From the NCBI RefSeq assembly GCF_022479115.1, contig NZ_CP092497.1:6138001-6202000 (forward strand): a stretch of 64,000 nt of DNA, read 5' to 3'. Below the pieces are notes generated by a model. It ran no database searches and was not told the origin of the DNA. It was given only the letters and a program-made list of their open reading frames with translations. The translations under genes were made by a program, and so were the position numbers. The stretch comes from Amycolatopsis sp. EV170708-02-1. Its GTDB lineage: Bacteria > Actinomycetota > Actinomycetes > Mycobacteriales > Pseudonocardiaceae. The stretch's first letter is position 1; each line of letters starts with the position of its first letter. Below are positions 8,523 to 17,206 of the stretch, piece by piece.

Positions 8523-9823
8523 CCGACACCGCGCACACGAACTTCGCCGCGTATTCGCACCAGCAGCTCTACGCGATGCTGCAGGCGGGCGACCCCAACA
8601 CGGCACGCCACGCGGCCCACAAATGGCAGTCCACCGGCTCCGGGCTGTTCGAACAGGCCGAGAACCTCACCGGCGAGCTGAAGGACTTCTCCACCAGCTG
8701 GACCGGCGGAGCGGCCGACAAGTACCACACGATGATCACCGACCTCGTCGGCGGAATCCGCAAGGTCGCCCAGACCGCGAACGCGATGAACCACCTCCTC
8801 GAGGACGCGGCCGACGCGCTGGTGAAGGCCAAGAAGGAGATGCCGCCGCCGGTCGCGGTGCCGGACGTCTCCCCGGCAGATCTCGCGCTGGCCGTCAATC
8901 CGCCGCTCCTGCCGCCGGATTCGTCGCAGGCGACGATCATCAACGCCGCCCAGCAGCGTCAGCAGGCCATCGCGAACGTCGAAGCGCAGCAGCAGGCGGC
9001 GGGCGCGGCCAGCGCGGCGCACAGCAAGGCGATCGTGGTGATGACCCAGCTCGCGGGCGAGTACTCCACGGCCGAGGAGTCGATCCCGGCCTCGCCGAAC
9101 GCCGTCGCCCCGCCGCCGGTCACCGGTGGCGGCACGGCCCCCGGCGGCTCGATCGGCAACGACATCGGCGGGACGCCGGGTGTCGGCGTGGTTCCGGGCG
9201 ACAACACGCATCCGCTGCCCTCGGACGGCTCCACGCCGCCCACCACCGGGCAGCCCGGCCAGCCGCCCAAATCGAACCCGCTGTTCGGCGACATGTTCAC
9301 CGCCGGTCTCGCCGCGGCTTCGGCCGCCGCGTTCGGCCGGTTCGGCTCGATCATGCCGCGGGTGCCCGCGTGGGCGAACGGCAAGAACGACAAGGACAAG
9401 AACGGCGAGCCCGCCGGCGGCGGCGCCGGTGCGGCCGGCGCGACCGCGGGTGGCGCCGGCGGCGGTATCCCGATCGGCGGTGGCGGAGCGCCGTCGCTGG
9501 ACGGCGGTGCGATCGGTGCCGGTGGCGGCGGCGGATTCTCCGGCCCTGGTGAGGCTCCGGCCGCGTTCTCCGGCCTGGCGGGCGACGGCGGTTCTGGCAG
9601 CGCGATGAGCGGCCTCGCCGGCGGAGCGGCCGGTGCCGCGGGCGCGGCGGCGGCCAAGGGCGCGATGCCGATGATGCCCATGATGCCGATGGGCATGGGC
9701 GCGGGCGGCGACATGGGCTCCGGACGGCGGATCCCGCCGTGGCTCGTGGAGACCGAGAACGTCTGGGGCCAGTCGTCCCCGGTCGCTCCCGCCGTGCTCG
9801 GCGAAGAACCCGAACAGTACTGA
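8519..9823 (+). CDS. PPE-like type VII secretion substrate
   Basis: This is a 434-residue protein with a helical N-terminal PPE/WXG-like domain (about 1-190). It contains SWTGGAADKYHTM at 60-72, the Trp-x-Gly type turn, followed by coiled-coil-like Ala/Gln helices. The middle (about 195-370) is a low-complexity Gly/Ala/Pro segment, and a Met-rich stretch follows. The last 35 residues (RRIPPWLVETENVWG...) match the conserved C-terminal tail of actinobacterial PPE-domain proteins. It probably pairs with a neighbouring small protein and is exported. It overlaps the previous gene by 4 bp. Low-complexity length is likely to vary between strains. Confidence 0.8.
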   Translation: MTDTAHTNFAAYSHQQLYAMLQAGDPNTARHAAHKWQSTGSGLFEQAENLTGELKDFSTSWTGGAADKYHTMITDLVGGIRKVAQTANAMNHLLEDAADALVKAKKEMPPPVAVPDVSPADLALAVNPPLLPPDSSQATIINAAQQRQQAIANVEAQQQAAGAASAAHSKAIVVMTQLAGEYSTAEESIPASPNAVAPPPVTGGGTAPGGSIGNDIGGTPGVGVVPGDNTHPLPSDGSTPPTTGQPGQPPKSNPLFGDMFTAGLAAASAAAFGRFGSIMPRVPAWANGKNDKDKNGEPAGGGAGAAGATAGGAGGGIPIGGGGAPSLDGGAIGAGGGGGFSGPGEAPAAFSGLAGDGGSGSAMSGLAGGAAGAAGAAAAKGAMPMMPMMPMGMGAGGDMGSGRRIPPWLVETENVWGQSSPVAPAVLGEEPEQY

Positions 9824-9848
9824 TTTTCCGACCAGGAGAGGCGGCTCG

Positions 9849-11198
9849 GTGATGGCATCCAGTGCGGGCGGTTACCGAGTCGCCCCCGCCAGGCTCGAAG
9901 CGGCGGCGGCCGAACTCGAACAGCGCGCCGGCGTGCTCAAGACCGCGCAGACGGCGCTGGCGGGTGAGAACGTCCCCGCGACCGCGTTCGGCCAGGTTTC
10001 GGCCTCCAGCGCGGCTTCGGCCACGTACACCAAGACCATCAAGGACGTCGCAGGCAAACTCGACGGCCAGATCACCAAGGCGACGGTGATCCACCAGGGC
10101 CTGACGGCCGCGGGCGGCGGCTACCGGCGAGCCGACGTCCAGGTCGCCGCCTCGTACCGGTCGCTGATGCCGGAGAACCCGTTGCCCAAGGCCGGGAATC
10201 CGGCGGGCGTCGGCGGCGCGGCCGACACCGGATCGTGGGCCACCGCGATCGCCGAGAACCGCACGAAGGTCACCGACGCGCTGACGGCCGAACGCGAACG
10301 GCTCGCGAACCTCCTGGCACAGGGCGGAAAAGCCGACGACATCGCGAGCGCGCGCACCAGGATCGCGCTGTACGAGGACATCCTCGCCAACGACCGGCAG
10401 ATCCTGCGGTTCGACCCGTCAGGCAACGGGCGCATCGTCGAACTGGTCGGCCGCATCGAGCCGGGCACGCGTAACGTCGGCTTGTTCGTCCCCGGCGTCA
10501 ACACCTCGTTCGACAACTTCCAGAGCTACGCCGACCTCGGCAAGAGCCTGGTCGCCGCGGACGCCACCGGACGCACCGCGATGGTGGTCTGGGCCGACGG
10601 GGTGTTCCCCCAGAACGTCGTCACCGAAGGGCCCGCCGCGCACTACGCGCAGACGATGGCGCCCGACCTCAAAGCGTTCGGCGACGAACTGCGCGGCCAG
10701 ATCGACAGCCACGCCGGTCCGGGCGTGGTGGTCACCGCCGTCGGGCACAGCTATGGCGGCGCGACCGTGGGTCTCGCCGAGCAGCTCGGGCTCAGGGCCG
10801 ATCAGGTGCTGCACGTCGAGTCCGCGGGTATGGGACACGGGATCTGGAGCCCGAGCGACCTCCCGGCCAGCCAGGCCGGTGTGCAGCGGTACTCCATGAC
10901 GGCCCCCTTCGACCCGATCGTGATCGCGCAGGGCAACGCGGGCCTCGTCGAATGGCTCGGCGCCGGGCACGGAGCGGACCCCGACCGCTTCCCCGGCGTC
11001 GTCGAACTGGAAACAGGCCGCGACGCGAACGGCGATCTGCAGTGGGGTTTCGATTCCCACAGCGGTGTGCTCAAACCCGGTTCCGATTCGTGGAACAACA
11101 TCTACGGTGTGATCACGGGCGGCGCGGTCACCCACGAGGGCTTCACCGGCGGCTCGCTGCGCGAGATGGTCATCGAAGGCGTCGGACGAGGCTTGTGA
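9849..11198 (+). CDS. ESX secretion-domain / alpha-beta hydrolase (DUF1023) fusion
   Basis: This 449-residue protein has two parts. Residues 1-100 form an EspC/WXG-like helical domain (VAPARLEAAAAELEQRAGVL) typical of type VII secretion targets. Residues about 190-430 form a DUF1023 alpha/beta hydrolase with the nucleophile elbow GHSYGG near residue 300, an acid candidate in APFDPI and a His candidate in DSHSGV. A secreted enzyme or effector using the adjacent ESX machinery is inferred. The GTG at 9849 follows AGGAG; ATG at 9852 is the alternative. No immunity gene is obvious. The small gene downstream is only 10 bp away and could be a partner. Confidence 0.82.
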   Translation: MMASSAGGYRVAPARLEAAAAELEQRAGVLKTAQTALAGENVPATAFGQVSASSAASATYTKTIKDVAGKLDGQITKATVIHQGLTAAGGGYRRADVQVAASYRSLMPENPLPKAGNPAGVGGAADTGSWATAIAENRTKVTDALTAERERLANLLAQGGKADDIASARTRIALYEDILANDRQILRFDPSGNGRIVELVGRIEPGTRNVGLFVPGVNTSFDNFQSYADLGKSLVAADATGRTAMVVWADGVFPQNVVTEGPAAHYAQTMAPDLKAFGDELRGQIDSHAGPGVVVTAVGHSYGGATVGLAEQLGLRADQVLHVESAGMGHGIWSPSDLPASQAGVQRYSMTAPFDPIVIAQGNAGLVEWLGAGHGADPDRFPGVVELETGRDANGDLQWGFDSHSGVLKPGSDSWNNIYGVITGGAVTHEGFTGGSLREMVIEGVGRGL

Positions 11199-11208
11199 GG
11201 GGTCTGTG

Positions 11209-11586
11209 ATGCTCACCAGGAACACCGAACTCGACCCGCTGGCCGAGGACCTCACGGCGGTCATCGACGGTGTCGCGGGCATCTTCGGCACCACCGCAGA
11301 GCGCACCGTGGAAGGCGAACTGGACTGCGACCCCACTCAGCCGGGCCGGTCGCTCTGCTGGCAGTACGGCCTCCGCGTGGACGACGCGACCGACGCCATC
11401 CGCAAACTCGTCGAGGATGTCCTGCCCATGCTGGAAGGCCAGGGCTGGCGGTGGCGCGACCGCAGCAACCCGCGCGAGCTGATCGCGCAGTTCAGCCGCG
11501 ACGGCGCCGACTTCAACGTGCACGTCTCCCGCGCCGGCGACGGCGTGGCCATCGTGGGCTCGACGGCCTGCGTATCCGTCCCCTAA
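11209..11586 (+). CDS. Small ESX-linked protein of unknown function
   Basis: This is a 125-residue protein that I do not recognise. It has two cysteines close together (GELDCDPTQPGRSLCWQY) and a predicted alpha/beta fold (AIRKLVEDVLPMLEGQGWRWRD, ADFNVHVSRAGDGVAIVG). No signal peptide or lipobox is visible at the chosen start. It follows the hydrolase fusion by 10 bp with AGGGG just upstream, so it is almost certainly co-transcribed. It could be a partner or an immunity-type protein of the hydrolase (inference from position only). GTG at 11206 is an alternative start. Confidence 0.65.
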   Translation: MLTRNTELDPLAEDLTAVIDGVAGIFGTTAERTVEGELDCDPTQPGRSLCWQYGLRVDDATDAIRKLVEDVLPMLEGQGWRWRDRSNPRELIAQFSRDGADFNVHVSRAGDGVAIVGSTACVSVP

Positions 11587-11607
11587 ACCCCAGGGGGTCG
11601 CGAAAGA

Positions 11608-11657
11608 CCTCGTGAGCGGCAGTGGTGTCCCCCAGTACACCGCCGCCGCTCACGAGG
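11608..11657. terminator. Convergent terminator hairpin with CTCGTGAG ends
   Basis: Inverted repeat: the outer arms CCTCGTGAGCGGC / GCCGCTCACGAGG are perfect, and an inner GTGGTGT / ACACCGC partly pairs. It separates the convergent ESX operon and mycosin gene. The mycosin stop codon (TCG TGA) lies inside the right arm. The outer arms resemble the 46-bp hairpins at 33624, 34743 and 44729. Confidence 0.75.
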
Positions 11658-12819
11658 CGCGGAATCGCGAAGGTTTCCAGCCCCGGCGCTTGCCCCGCCG
11701 GACCGCGGCCACCACCACGCCCGCCGCGACGGCGAGCGCCACCCCGGCGATGGCGAGCACCCCGGAAACCTTGTCGGCTTTGGTGGGAGCCGGGGCGGCC
11801 GCGGGAACGACGAAGGTGTCCGGACCGACGCTCGGCGGTCCCCCCGGGCCGGGCGTACCGGCCGGGATCGAGGCGGAAACGGCGGCGTAGGCGTCGATCG
11901 CGCCCCAGCCCCGGCGGGGATCGTGCCCACCGCTCGGGCCGCGGTGCGCGGTCAGCGTCAGCCGCGCGACGACCTGCTCCGGCGACAGCCCGGGGTGATA
12001 CGCGCGCACGAGCGCGGCGACCCCGGCGACATGCGCGGCGGCCAGGCTCGGGTCGCTCACCGGCCATCGGTGTGCCACCGTCCCGCCCGCACCGGCGGAC
12101 GTGCTGACCAGTTCGGCGCCGGGCGCGGAAATCCCCACGTAGGAACCGGATTCCGTCTGCACGGCCTCGCCCGCCTGATTGGTCGACCCCACGGCGAGCA
12201 CTCCCGGCGTCGCGGTCGGGTACGACGTCTGGCCCTGCTGGGTCCCCGCGGCGGGCGAGACGATCAGCGCGCCCTTCTCCCTGGCACGCGAGACGGCGCC
12301 GGTCAGCGCGGGGCTGTCGGACGCGGCCGGGACGGCGATCAGGATGATCCCGGCGCCGCGGTTCAGCGCGGTTTCGATGGCGCCCGCGAGCTGCCCTGGA
12401 TCACCACCGCCGTTCACCTGGGTGTAGCGGATCGGCAGGATCTTGGCTCCGGGCGCGATCCCGGTGAAGGTCGTGGACGGATCCGGTTGCGCGCCGACGA
12501 TCCCGGCGGCGATCGTGCCCCGGCCGTCGCAGTCTTCGGCCTCGGTGCCCTGTCCGCCCAGCAGCTGTCCCGGCGCGAACTGGCCGTTGCCGCCGTCGAC
12601 CCCGGTGCCGATCACCGCGACCAGCTGGCCGGTGCCGCGGGACAGCGGCCAGAGCCGTACGGGATCGATCAGCCGCTGTCCCCACGGGACGGCCGCGGTG
12701 TAGGTGCCCGTCGGGTTGGCGCACTGCTCGGCGACCGCCGTCGACGGGACGGGGGTGCCGAGCAGTGCCACGAAACCGACGCATCCCGCGACGGCACTTT
12801 TACCGGCAAAGCCCACCAT
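11650..12819 (-). CDS. Mycosin-like (S8) protein with lost catalytic residues
   Basis: This is a 389-residue membrane-anchored subtilisin-like protein with mycosin (MycP) architecture: signal peptide (about 1-30), S8 domain (about 60-330), a Pro-rich linker and a C-terminal membrane helix (about 350-372) with a basic tail. In active mycosins the triad is Asp in DTG, His in HGT and Ser in GTS. Here the Asp position is Gly71 (VAVIGTGV), the His position is Arg100 (DGRGT), and only Ser258 (DPSLAAAHVAG) is kept. The oxyanion Asn is replaced in SPAAGT. It is therefore probably a structural pseudo-protease of the ESX complex. The frame is intact and uninterrupted. Confidence 0.85.
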   Translation of the reverse strand: MVGFAGKSAVAGCVGFVALLGTPVPSTAVAEQCANPTGTYTAAVPWGQRLIDPVRLWPLSRGTGQLVAVIGTGVDGGNGQFAPGQLLGGQGTEAEDCDGRGTIAAGIVGAQPDPSTTFTGIAPGAKILPIRYTQVNGGGDPGQLAGAIETALNRGAGIILIAVPAASDSPALTGAVSRAREKGALIVSPAAGTQQGQTSYPTATPGVLAVGSTNQAGEAVQTESGSYVGISAPGAELVSTSAGAGGTVAHRWPVSDPSLAAAHVAGVAALVRAYHPGLSPEQVVARLTLTAHRGPSGGHDPRRGWGAIDAYAAVSASIPAGTPGPGGPPSVGPDTFVVPAAAPAPTKADKVSGVLAIAGVALAVAAGVVVAAVRRGKRRGWKPSRFRAS

Positions 12820-12865
12820 TCCTCCAGAATCCCCTTGTCACACAAGGGAATTCTAGTGCGCCACG

Positions 12866-13756
12866 TCAGCGCAGGTCCATCCCGAGGTCGAGCGCGGGTG
12901 AGGAATGCGTGAGCGCGCCGACGGCGAGGAAGTCCACACCGGACTCCGCGTACGCCCGCGCGACGTCCAGCCGCAGACCGCCGGAGGATTCCAGGCGGGT
13001 CTTCGGGGAAACCTCGTCACGCCGGTCGACCGCTTTCGCGCATTCGTCGGGGGTGAAGTTGTCCAGCAGTACCTCGTCGGCGCCCGCGGTGAGCGCCTCC
13101 TCCAGCTGGGCAAGGTCGTCGACCTCGACCTCGCAGTGCAGTCCGGGCGCGTGCTCGCGCGCGGCGGCGAGCGCGGCGGTCACCGAACCGGCGGCGACCA
13201 CGTGGTTGTCCTTGATCAGCACCGCGTCGCCGAGCCCGAGCCGGTGGTTCACCCCGCCGCCCGCGCGGACGGCGTACTTCTCCAGCAGCCGCAGCCCCGG
13301 CAGGGTCTTGCGGGAATCCCTGACCTGGCAACCGGTTCCCTCGACCGCGGCCACCCAGGCCGCGGTCGCGGTGGCGATACCGGACAGGTGGCACAGCAGG
13401 TTCAGCGCGGTGCGTTCGGCGGTGAGCAGGCCACGCACCGGGCCGCGGACGACCAGCGCGGGCTCGCCGGCGGTCAGCCGGTCGCCGTCGTCACGGGCGG
13501 CCAGGATCTCCAGGCTCGAACCGAGCACGACGTCGAACACCGCCAGCGCCACCGGGATCCCGGCGACCACCCCGGCCGACCTCGGCGTGAGTTCGGCCAG
13601 CGCACGCGCGGATTCGGGCACGGTGGCGTTCGTCGTCGCGTCGGGCCCGTACCGCAGATCCTCGGCCAGCGCCGTCGTGACGACGCGCTGTACATCTGCG
13701 ACGTCGAGGCCGTGATCGGTCAGCGCCTTGACGACCCAAGGGGAGAATTCGCTCAT
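12866..13756 (-). CDS. nadC: Quinolinate phosphoribosyltransferase (NadC)
   Basis: This is a 296-residue cytosolic enzyme converting quinolinate and PRPP to nicotinate mononucleotide, CO2 and PPi; it is the third step of de novo NAD synthesis. Family landmarks visible are NLLCHLSGIAT, the basic active-site segment RDSRKTLPGLR, KYAVRAGGGVNHR, LIKDNH, and the C-terminal ESSGGL and GVDFLAVGALTHS loops. Length is normal. The ATG at 13756 overlaps the nadB stop (ATGA), so this is the last gene of a tightly coupled nadABC operon. Control by the adjacent NrtR is inferred. Confidence 0.96.
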   Translation of the reverse strand: MSEFSPWVVKALTDHGLDVADVQRVVTTALAEDLRYGPDATTNATVPESARALAELTPRSAGVVAGIPVALAVFDVVLGSSLEILAARDDGDRLTAGEPALVVRGPVRGLLTAERTALNLLCHLSGIATATAAWVAAVEGTGCQVRDSRKTLPGLRLLEKYAVRAGGGVNHRLGLGDAVLIKDNHVVAAGSVTAALAAAREHAPGLHCEVEVDDLAQLEEALTAGADEVLLDNFTPDECAKAVDRRDEVSPKTRLESSGGLRLDVARAYAESGVDFLAVGALTHSSPALDLGMDLR

Positions 13757-15408
13757 GCCACACCCTCCAAAGCGATCGGATCGGCCAGCACCGGCTGCCC
13801 CGACGGGCTGAGCCGGATGAGCTGACCGCGTTGCCGGACGTCGTCGTCGCGTTCGGGGAAATCGGTCCGCACGTGGCAGCCGCGGGACTCCGTCCGGCGT
13901 GCGGCGGCCGCGACGAGCGCCTCCGCCACCAGGGTGAGCGCCGCGTCCTCCACGACGCGCGGTGTCCACAAAGGACTCTCGACCACCGAGAGATCCAGCA
14001 CCGAACCGACGACCGACAACCCTTCGGCATCCCGGCCGATGGCGGCGTATCGGCTCATCGCCCGCTGCAGCGCGTCACGGTCGGCCACCGGCGCCTTGAC
14101 CGGAGGCGCGAGCACGCCGCGCCGCGTATCAGCGAGCCGCCCGGTGGCGAGATCGGCGGCGACCGCCTCGGCCACCCGCCGCCCGACCACCAGACCTTCG
14201 AGCAAACTGTTGGAGGCCAAGCGGTTCGCGCCGTGCAGACCGGTCCTCGCGACCTCGCCCGCGGCGTAGAGACCGCGGACACCGGACCGTCCGTCCACAG
14301 TGGTCACCACCCCGCCGCACGCGAAATGCGCCGCGGGCGTGACCGGGATCGGCTCGTTCGCCGGGTCCAGCCCGATCGCCGCGCACGCCGCGTGCACGGT
14401 CGGGAACCGCTTGGCGAACCCGGAAATCCCGGTCGCGTCGAGGAAAACGTGGTCGTCGACGCCGCCCGGCGCCTGCGTCATCCGGCGCGTGATCGCCGCC
14501 GACACGACGTCCCGCGGCGCGAGATCGCCGAGCGGGTGGACGCCGCGCATCACCGACGCGCCCGTCGCGTCGTGCAGGGTCGCGCCCTCGCCGCGTACCG
14601 CTTCGGTGACCAGCGGGAGACGGCCGCGCGCGCCGGGCGTGAACAGGACCGTCGGGTGGAACTGCACGAACTCGACGTCCGCGAGCTGCGCGCCCGCGCG
14701 CAACGCCAGCGCCAGCCCGTCCCCCGTGGCGAGCTCCGGATTCGACGTCGCCTGGTAGAGCTGCCCCAGTCCGCCGCTGGCCAGCAGCACCGCCGGCGCC
14801 CGGACGACGCCGGGCACCCCGTTGTGGTCCAGGACGGTCACCCCGACGACCTCACCCGCGGGCGTGCGGACCGCGTCGACGGCGATGTGATGCTCCAGCA
14901 CCGGGATCCGCCGCGATCCGGTCGTCGCGACCAGGGTCCGTTCGACCTCCGCGCCGGTCGCGTCGCCACCCGCGTGGATGACGCGGAACGCGCTGTGCCC
15001 GCCTTCCCGCGTGCGGGCCAGTTCGGGCCGCCCTTCGGCCGCCAGGTCGAACCGGGCCCCGTCGGCACGCAGCCGGGCCACCGCGGCCGGGCCGCCGGCG
15101 ATGATCGACCGGACGGCGTCTTCGTCGCAGAGCCCGGCACCGGCGGTGAGCGTGTCCTCGGCGTGCTTGCCGACCGAGTCGCCCCGCTCGTGCTCGCCCT
15201 CCAGCACGACCGCGATACCGCCCTGGGCCCAGCGGGTGTTGCCGTCGGAGACCGTCGCCTTGGTGACCACCAGGACGTGCAGGCCGAGCTCGTGTGCGCG
15301 CAGCGCGGCGGTGAGCCCGGCCACCCCGCTGCCGATCACCACGAGATCGGCGGCGGCCTCCCAGACCGGGTGGGTTTTCGCCTGAAGAGCGGTAACCGGG
15401 TCGGTCAT
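13753..15408 (-). CDS. nadB: L-aspartate oxidase (NadB)
   Basis: This is a 551-residue FAD-dependent oxidase producing iminoaspartate for NadA. It has an N-terminal dinucleotide fold [16 protein letters not shown], then the [10 protein letters not shown] loop, [15 protein letters not shown], and the active-site region EFVQFHPT with TEAVRGEGA and HFACGGV. The C-terminal helical domain is shorter than in some members. The start at 15408 is set by a 4-bp overlap with the nadA stop; the longer open frame upstream is antisense coding of nadA. It is the second gene of nadABC. Confidence 0.95.
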   Translation of the reverse strand: MTDPVTALQAKTHPVWEAAADLVVIGSGVAGLTAALRAHELGLHVLVVTKATVSDGNTRWAQGGIAVVLEGEHERGDSVGKHAEDTLTAGAGLCDEDAVRSIIAGGPAAVARLRADGARFDLAAEGRPELARTREGGHSAFRVIHAGGDATGAEVERTLVATTGSRRIPVLEHHIAVDAVRTPAGEVVGVTVLDHNGVPGVVRAPAVLLASGGLGQLYQATSNPELATGDGLALALRAGAQLADVEFVQFHPTVLFTPGARGRLPLVTEAVRGEGATLHDATGASVMRGVHPLGDLAPRDVVSAAITRRMTQAPGGVDDHVFLDATGISGFAKRFPTVHAACAAIGLDPANEPIPVTPAAHFACGGVVTTVDGRSGVRGLYAAGEVARTGLHGANRLASNSLLEGLVVGRRVAEAVAADLATGRLADTRRGVLAPPVKAPVADRDALQRAMSRYAAIGRDAEGLSVVGSVLDLSVVESPLWTPRVVEDAALTLVAEALVAAAARRTESRGCHVRTDFPERDDDVRQRGQLIRLSPSGQPVLADPIALEGVA

Positions 15409-16415
15409 TCTCCGCCGCCAGGCTGCCCGATCTCGATCATGCGCTGCACGGAAGCGCGGGCACGGGCGGCGGTCTCGGCGTCGACGTGGACCTCGTCGGC
15501 TCCCTCGCGCAGCGACCGCAGCAGGGCGGCGGGCGTGATCATCTTCATGTACCGGCAGGACGCCCGGTCGTTCACGGCGCGGAAGTCGATCTCCGGCGCG
15601 GCCTTGCGGAGCTGGTGGATCATCCCGATCTCGGTGGCGACGAGCACCGACTTCGCCTTGGTGTCGCGGGCGGCGTGGACCATGTCGCCGGTCGAGAGGA
15701 TCTTGACCCGCTCGGGGGCGACGGCGCCCTCGCCCGCCAGGTACAGCGCCGAGGTCGCGCAGCCGCATTCCGGGTGGATGAACAGGTCGGCGTCCGGATT
15801 CTCCGAGGCCCGCTCGGCCAGCTCGGCGCCGTTGATCCCGGCGTGCACGTGGCACTCCCCGGCCCAGATGTGCATGTTCTCCCGGCCGGTCACGCGCTTC
15901 ACGTGCGCACCGAGGAACTGGTCCGGCAGGAAGAGAACCTCCTGGTCGGCGGGGATGGAGGCGACCACGTCGACGGCGTTCGACGATGTGCAGCAGATGT
16001 CGGTCTCCGCCTTGACCTCGGCCGTGGTGTTCACGTACGACACGACGACCGCGCCGGGGTGCTCGGCCTTCCAGGCGCGCAGTTCGGCGCCGGTGATCGA
16101 GTCCGCGAGCGAGCAGCCCGCCCGCGCGTCCGGAATCAGGACCGTCTTCCCGGGCGCCAGGATCTTCGCCGTCTCGGCCATGAAGTGCACGCCGCAGAAG
16201 ACGATGGTGGACGCGTCACTGCTCGCCGCGATACGGCTGAGCGCGAGGGAGTCGCCGGTGAAATCGGCGATGTCCTGGATCTCGGGGACCTGGTAGTTGT
16301 GCGCGAGCAGGACGGCGTCGCGTTTGCGCGCGAGGCTTCGCACCTCCTCCGCCCAAGCCGCGTCGGCGACCACGCCACCGTACGGGGTCAAGTCGTTCTG
16401 CAGAGTGCTCGTCAT
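15405..16415 (-). CDS. nadA: Quinolinate synthase (NadA)
   Basis: This is a 336-residue [4Fe-4S] enzyme condensing iminoaspartate with dihydroxyacetone phosphate to quinolinate. Motifs visible are [28 protein letters not shown] (first cluster Cys), [16 protein letters not shown] (second) and RASCRYMKM (third region). The ATG at 16415 has AGGAGG nine bases upstream. It is the first gene of the nadABC operon; its promoter region is shared with divergent nrtR and carries the NrtR-type palindrome at 16442-16468. Confidence 0.96.
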   Translation of the reverse strand: MTSTLQNDLTPYGGVVADAAWAEEVRSLARKRDAVLLAHNYQVPEIQDIADFTGDSLALSRIAASSDASTIVFCGVHFMAETAKILAPGKTVLIPDARAGCSLADSITGAELRAWKAEHPGAVVVSYVNTTAEVKAETDICCTSSNAVDVVASIPADQEVLFLPDQFLGAHVKRVTGRENMHIWAGECHVHAGINGAELAERASENPDADLFIHPECGCATSALYLAGEGAVAPERVKILSTGDMVHAARDTKAKSVLVATEIGMIHQLRKAAPEIDFRAVNDRASCRYMKMITPAALLRSLREGADEVHVDAETAARARASVQRMIEIGQPGGGE

Positions 16416-16441
16416 CGTTCTGGCCCTCCTGGACCTGTCTC

Positions 16442-16468
16442 CGGTTTTCGCCTTATAATCGAAAACCG
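16442..16468. promoter_or_regulatory. Candidate NrtR operator over divergent nadA/nrtR promoters
   Basis: Perfect inverted repeat with arms CGGTTTTCG and CGAAAACCG and a 9-nt spacer. The spacer holds TATAAT at 16454-16459 on the plus strand, an ideal -10 for nrtR, and a TATAAG-like -10 on the minus strand for nadA. A regulator bound here would block both promoters. Palindromic operators of this type are known for NrtR repressors. Confidence 0.75.
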
Positions 16469-17166
16469 TGCGAAGTCATCTTAACACCCAGACCCCCCTC
16501 GCCCACGAGGTCTTGGGAGCGGTCCTTCAAGTGCGCTCCGACACACTCCGGGTCCTGCTGTGGCGGCGCGCGCTCGATCCGCATCTGGGCCGCTGGTCCC
16601 TTCCCGGCGGCAGGCTTCGCCCGGATGAAGACGTCGAGGCGTCCATCCGGCGGCAGCTCGCGGAGAAGGTCGACGTACGGCAGCTGAAGCATGTGGAGCA
16701 ACTTGCGGTCTTCAGCGCGCCGGACCGGGTGCCCGGCCCCCGCGTCGTCGCGACGGCGTTCCTCGGCCTCGTACCGTCCGATGTGGACCCCGAGATCCCC
16801 GAAGACACCGAGTGGCACGACGTTTCCGAGCTCCCCCGGACCGCGTTCGACCACGAGTCCATCGTCCTGCGCGCGCGGGACCGGCTCCGCTCGAAGCTCT
16901 GCTACACGAACCTCGGGTTCGCGCTCGCCCCGGAAGAGTTCACCGTTTCGGCGTTGCGGAGGCTGTACTCGGCTGCGCTGGGTTACCGGGTGTCCGCGAC
17001 GAACCTGCAGCGTGTGCTGTCGCGGCGCGGGCTGCTCCTCCCCACCGGCCACACCGCTCCGCCCGGGCGCAGCGGCGGCCGTCCGGCGGCACTGTTCTCC
17101 TTCGCGGGCAAGGGGATGCAGATCACCGACCCGTTCGCGGTGTTCCGTCCGCCCGGCGGGAAGTGA
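16468..17166 (+). CDS. nrtR: NrtR-type Nudix transcriptional repressor of NAD synthesis
   Basis: This 232-residue regulator has an N-terminal Nudix-like domain (about 10-140) and a C-terminal winged helix-turn-helix (about 150-230), the NrtR architecture that senses ADP-ribose or NAD metabolites. The Nudix box is degenerate: GGRLRPDE is kept, but the REUxEE core reads RQLAEK, consistent with a sensor rather than an active hydrolase. It is divergent from nadABC with a palindrome in the 52-bp gap. The GTG at 16468 lies about 8 nt after a TATAAT -10, so the mRNA is probably leaderless. In M. tuberculosis the same neighbour (Rv1593c) precedes nadABC. Confidence 0.87.
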   Translation: MRSHLNTQTPLAHEVLGAVLQVRSDTLRVLLWRRALDPHLGRWSLPGGRLRPDEDVEASIRRQLAEKVDVRQLKHVEQLAVFSAPDRVPGPRVVATAFLGLVPSDVDPEIPEDTEWHDVSELPRTAFDHESIVLRARDRLRSKLCYTNLGFALAPEEFTVSALRRLYSAALGYRVSATNLQRVLSRRGLLLPTGHTAPPGRSGGRPAALFSFAGKGMQITDPFAVFRPPGGK

Positions 17167-17206
17167 CCGTCCTGCGAAGTCCTGCCGGTCCCCGTACCTT
17201 GAACGG

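Noticed and set aside
13753..15855. 700-residue reading of nadB with a 150-residue N-terminal extension
   Set aside because: The extension is antiphase reading of nadA; the ATG at 15408 overlapping the nadA stop gives a normal-length enzyme.
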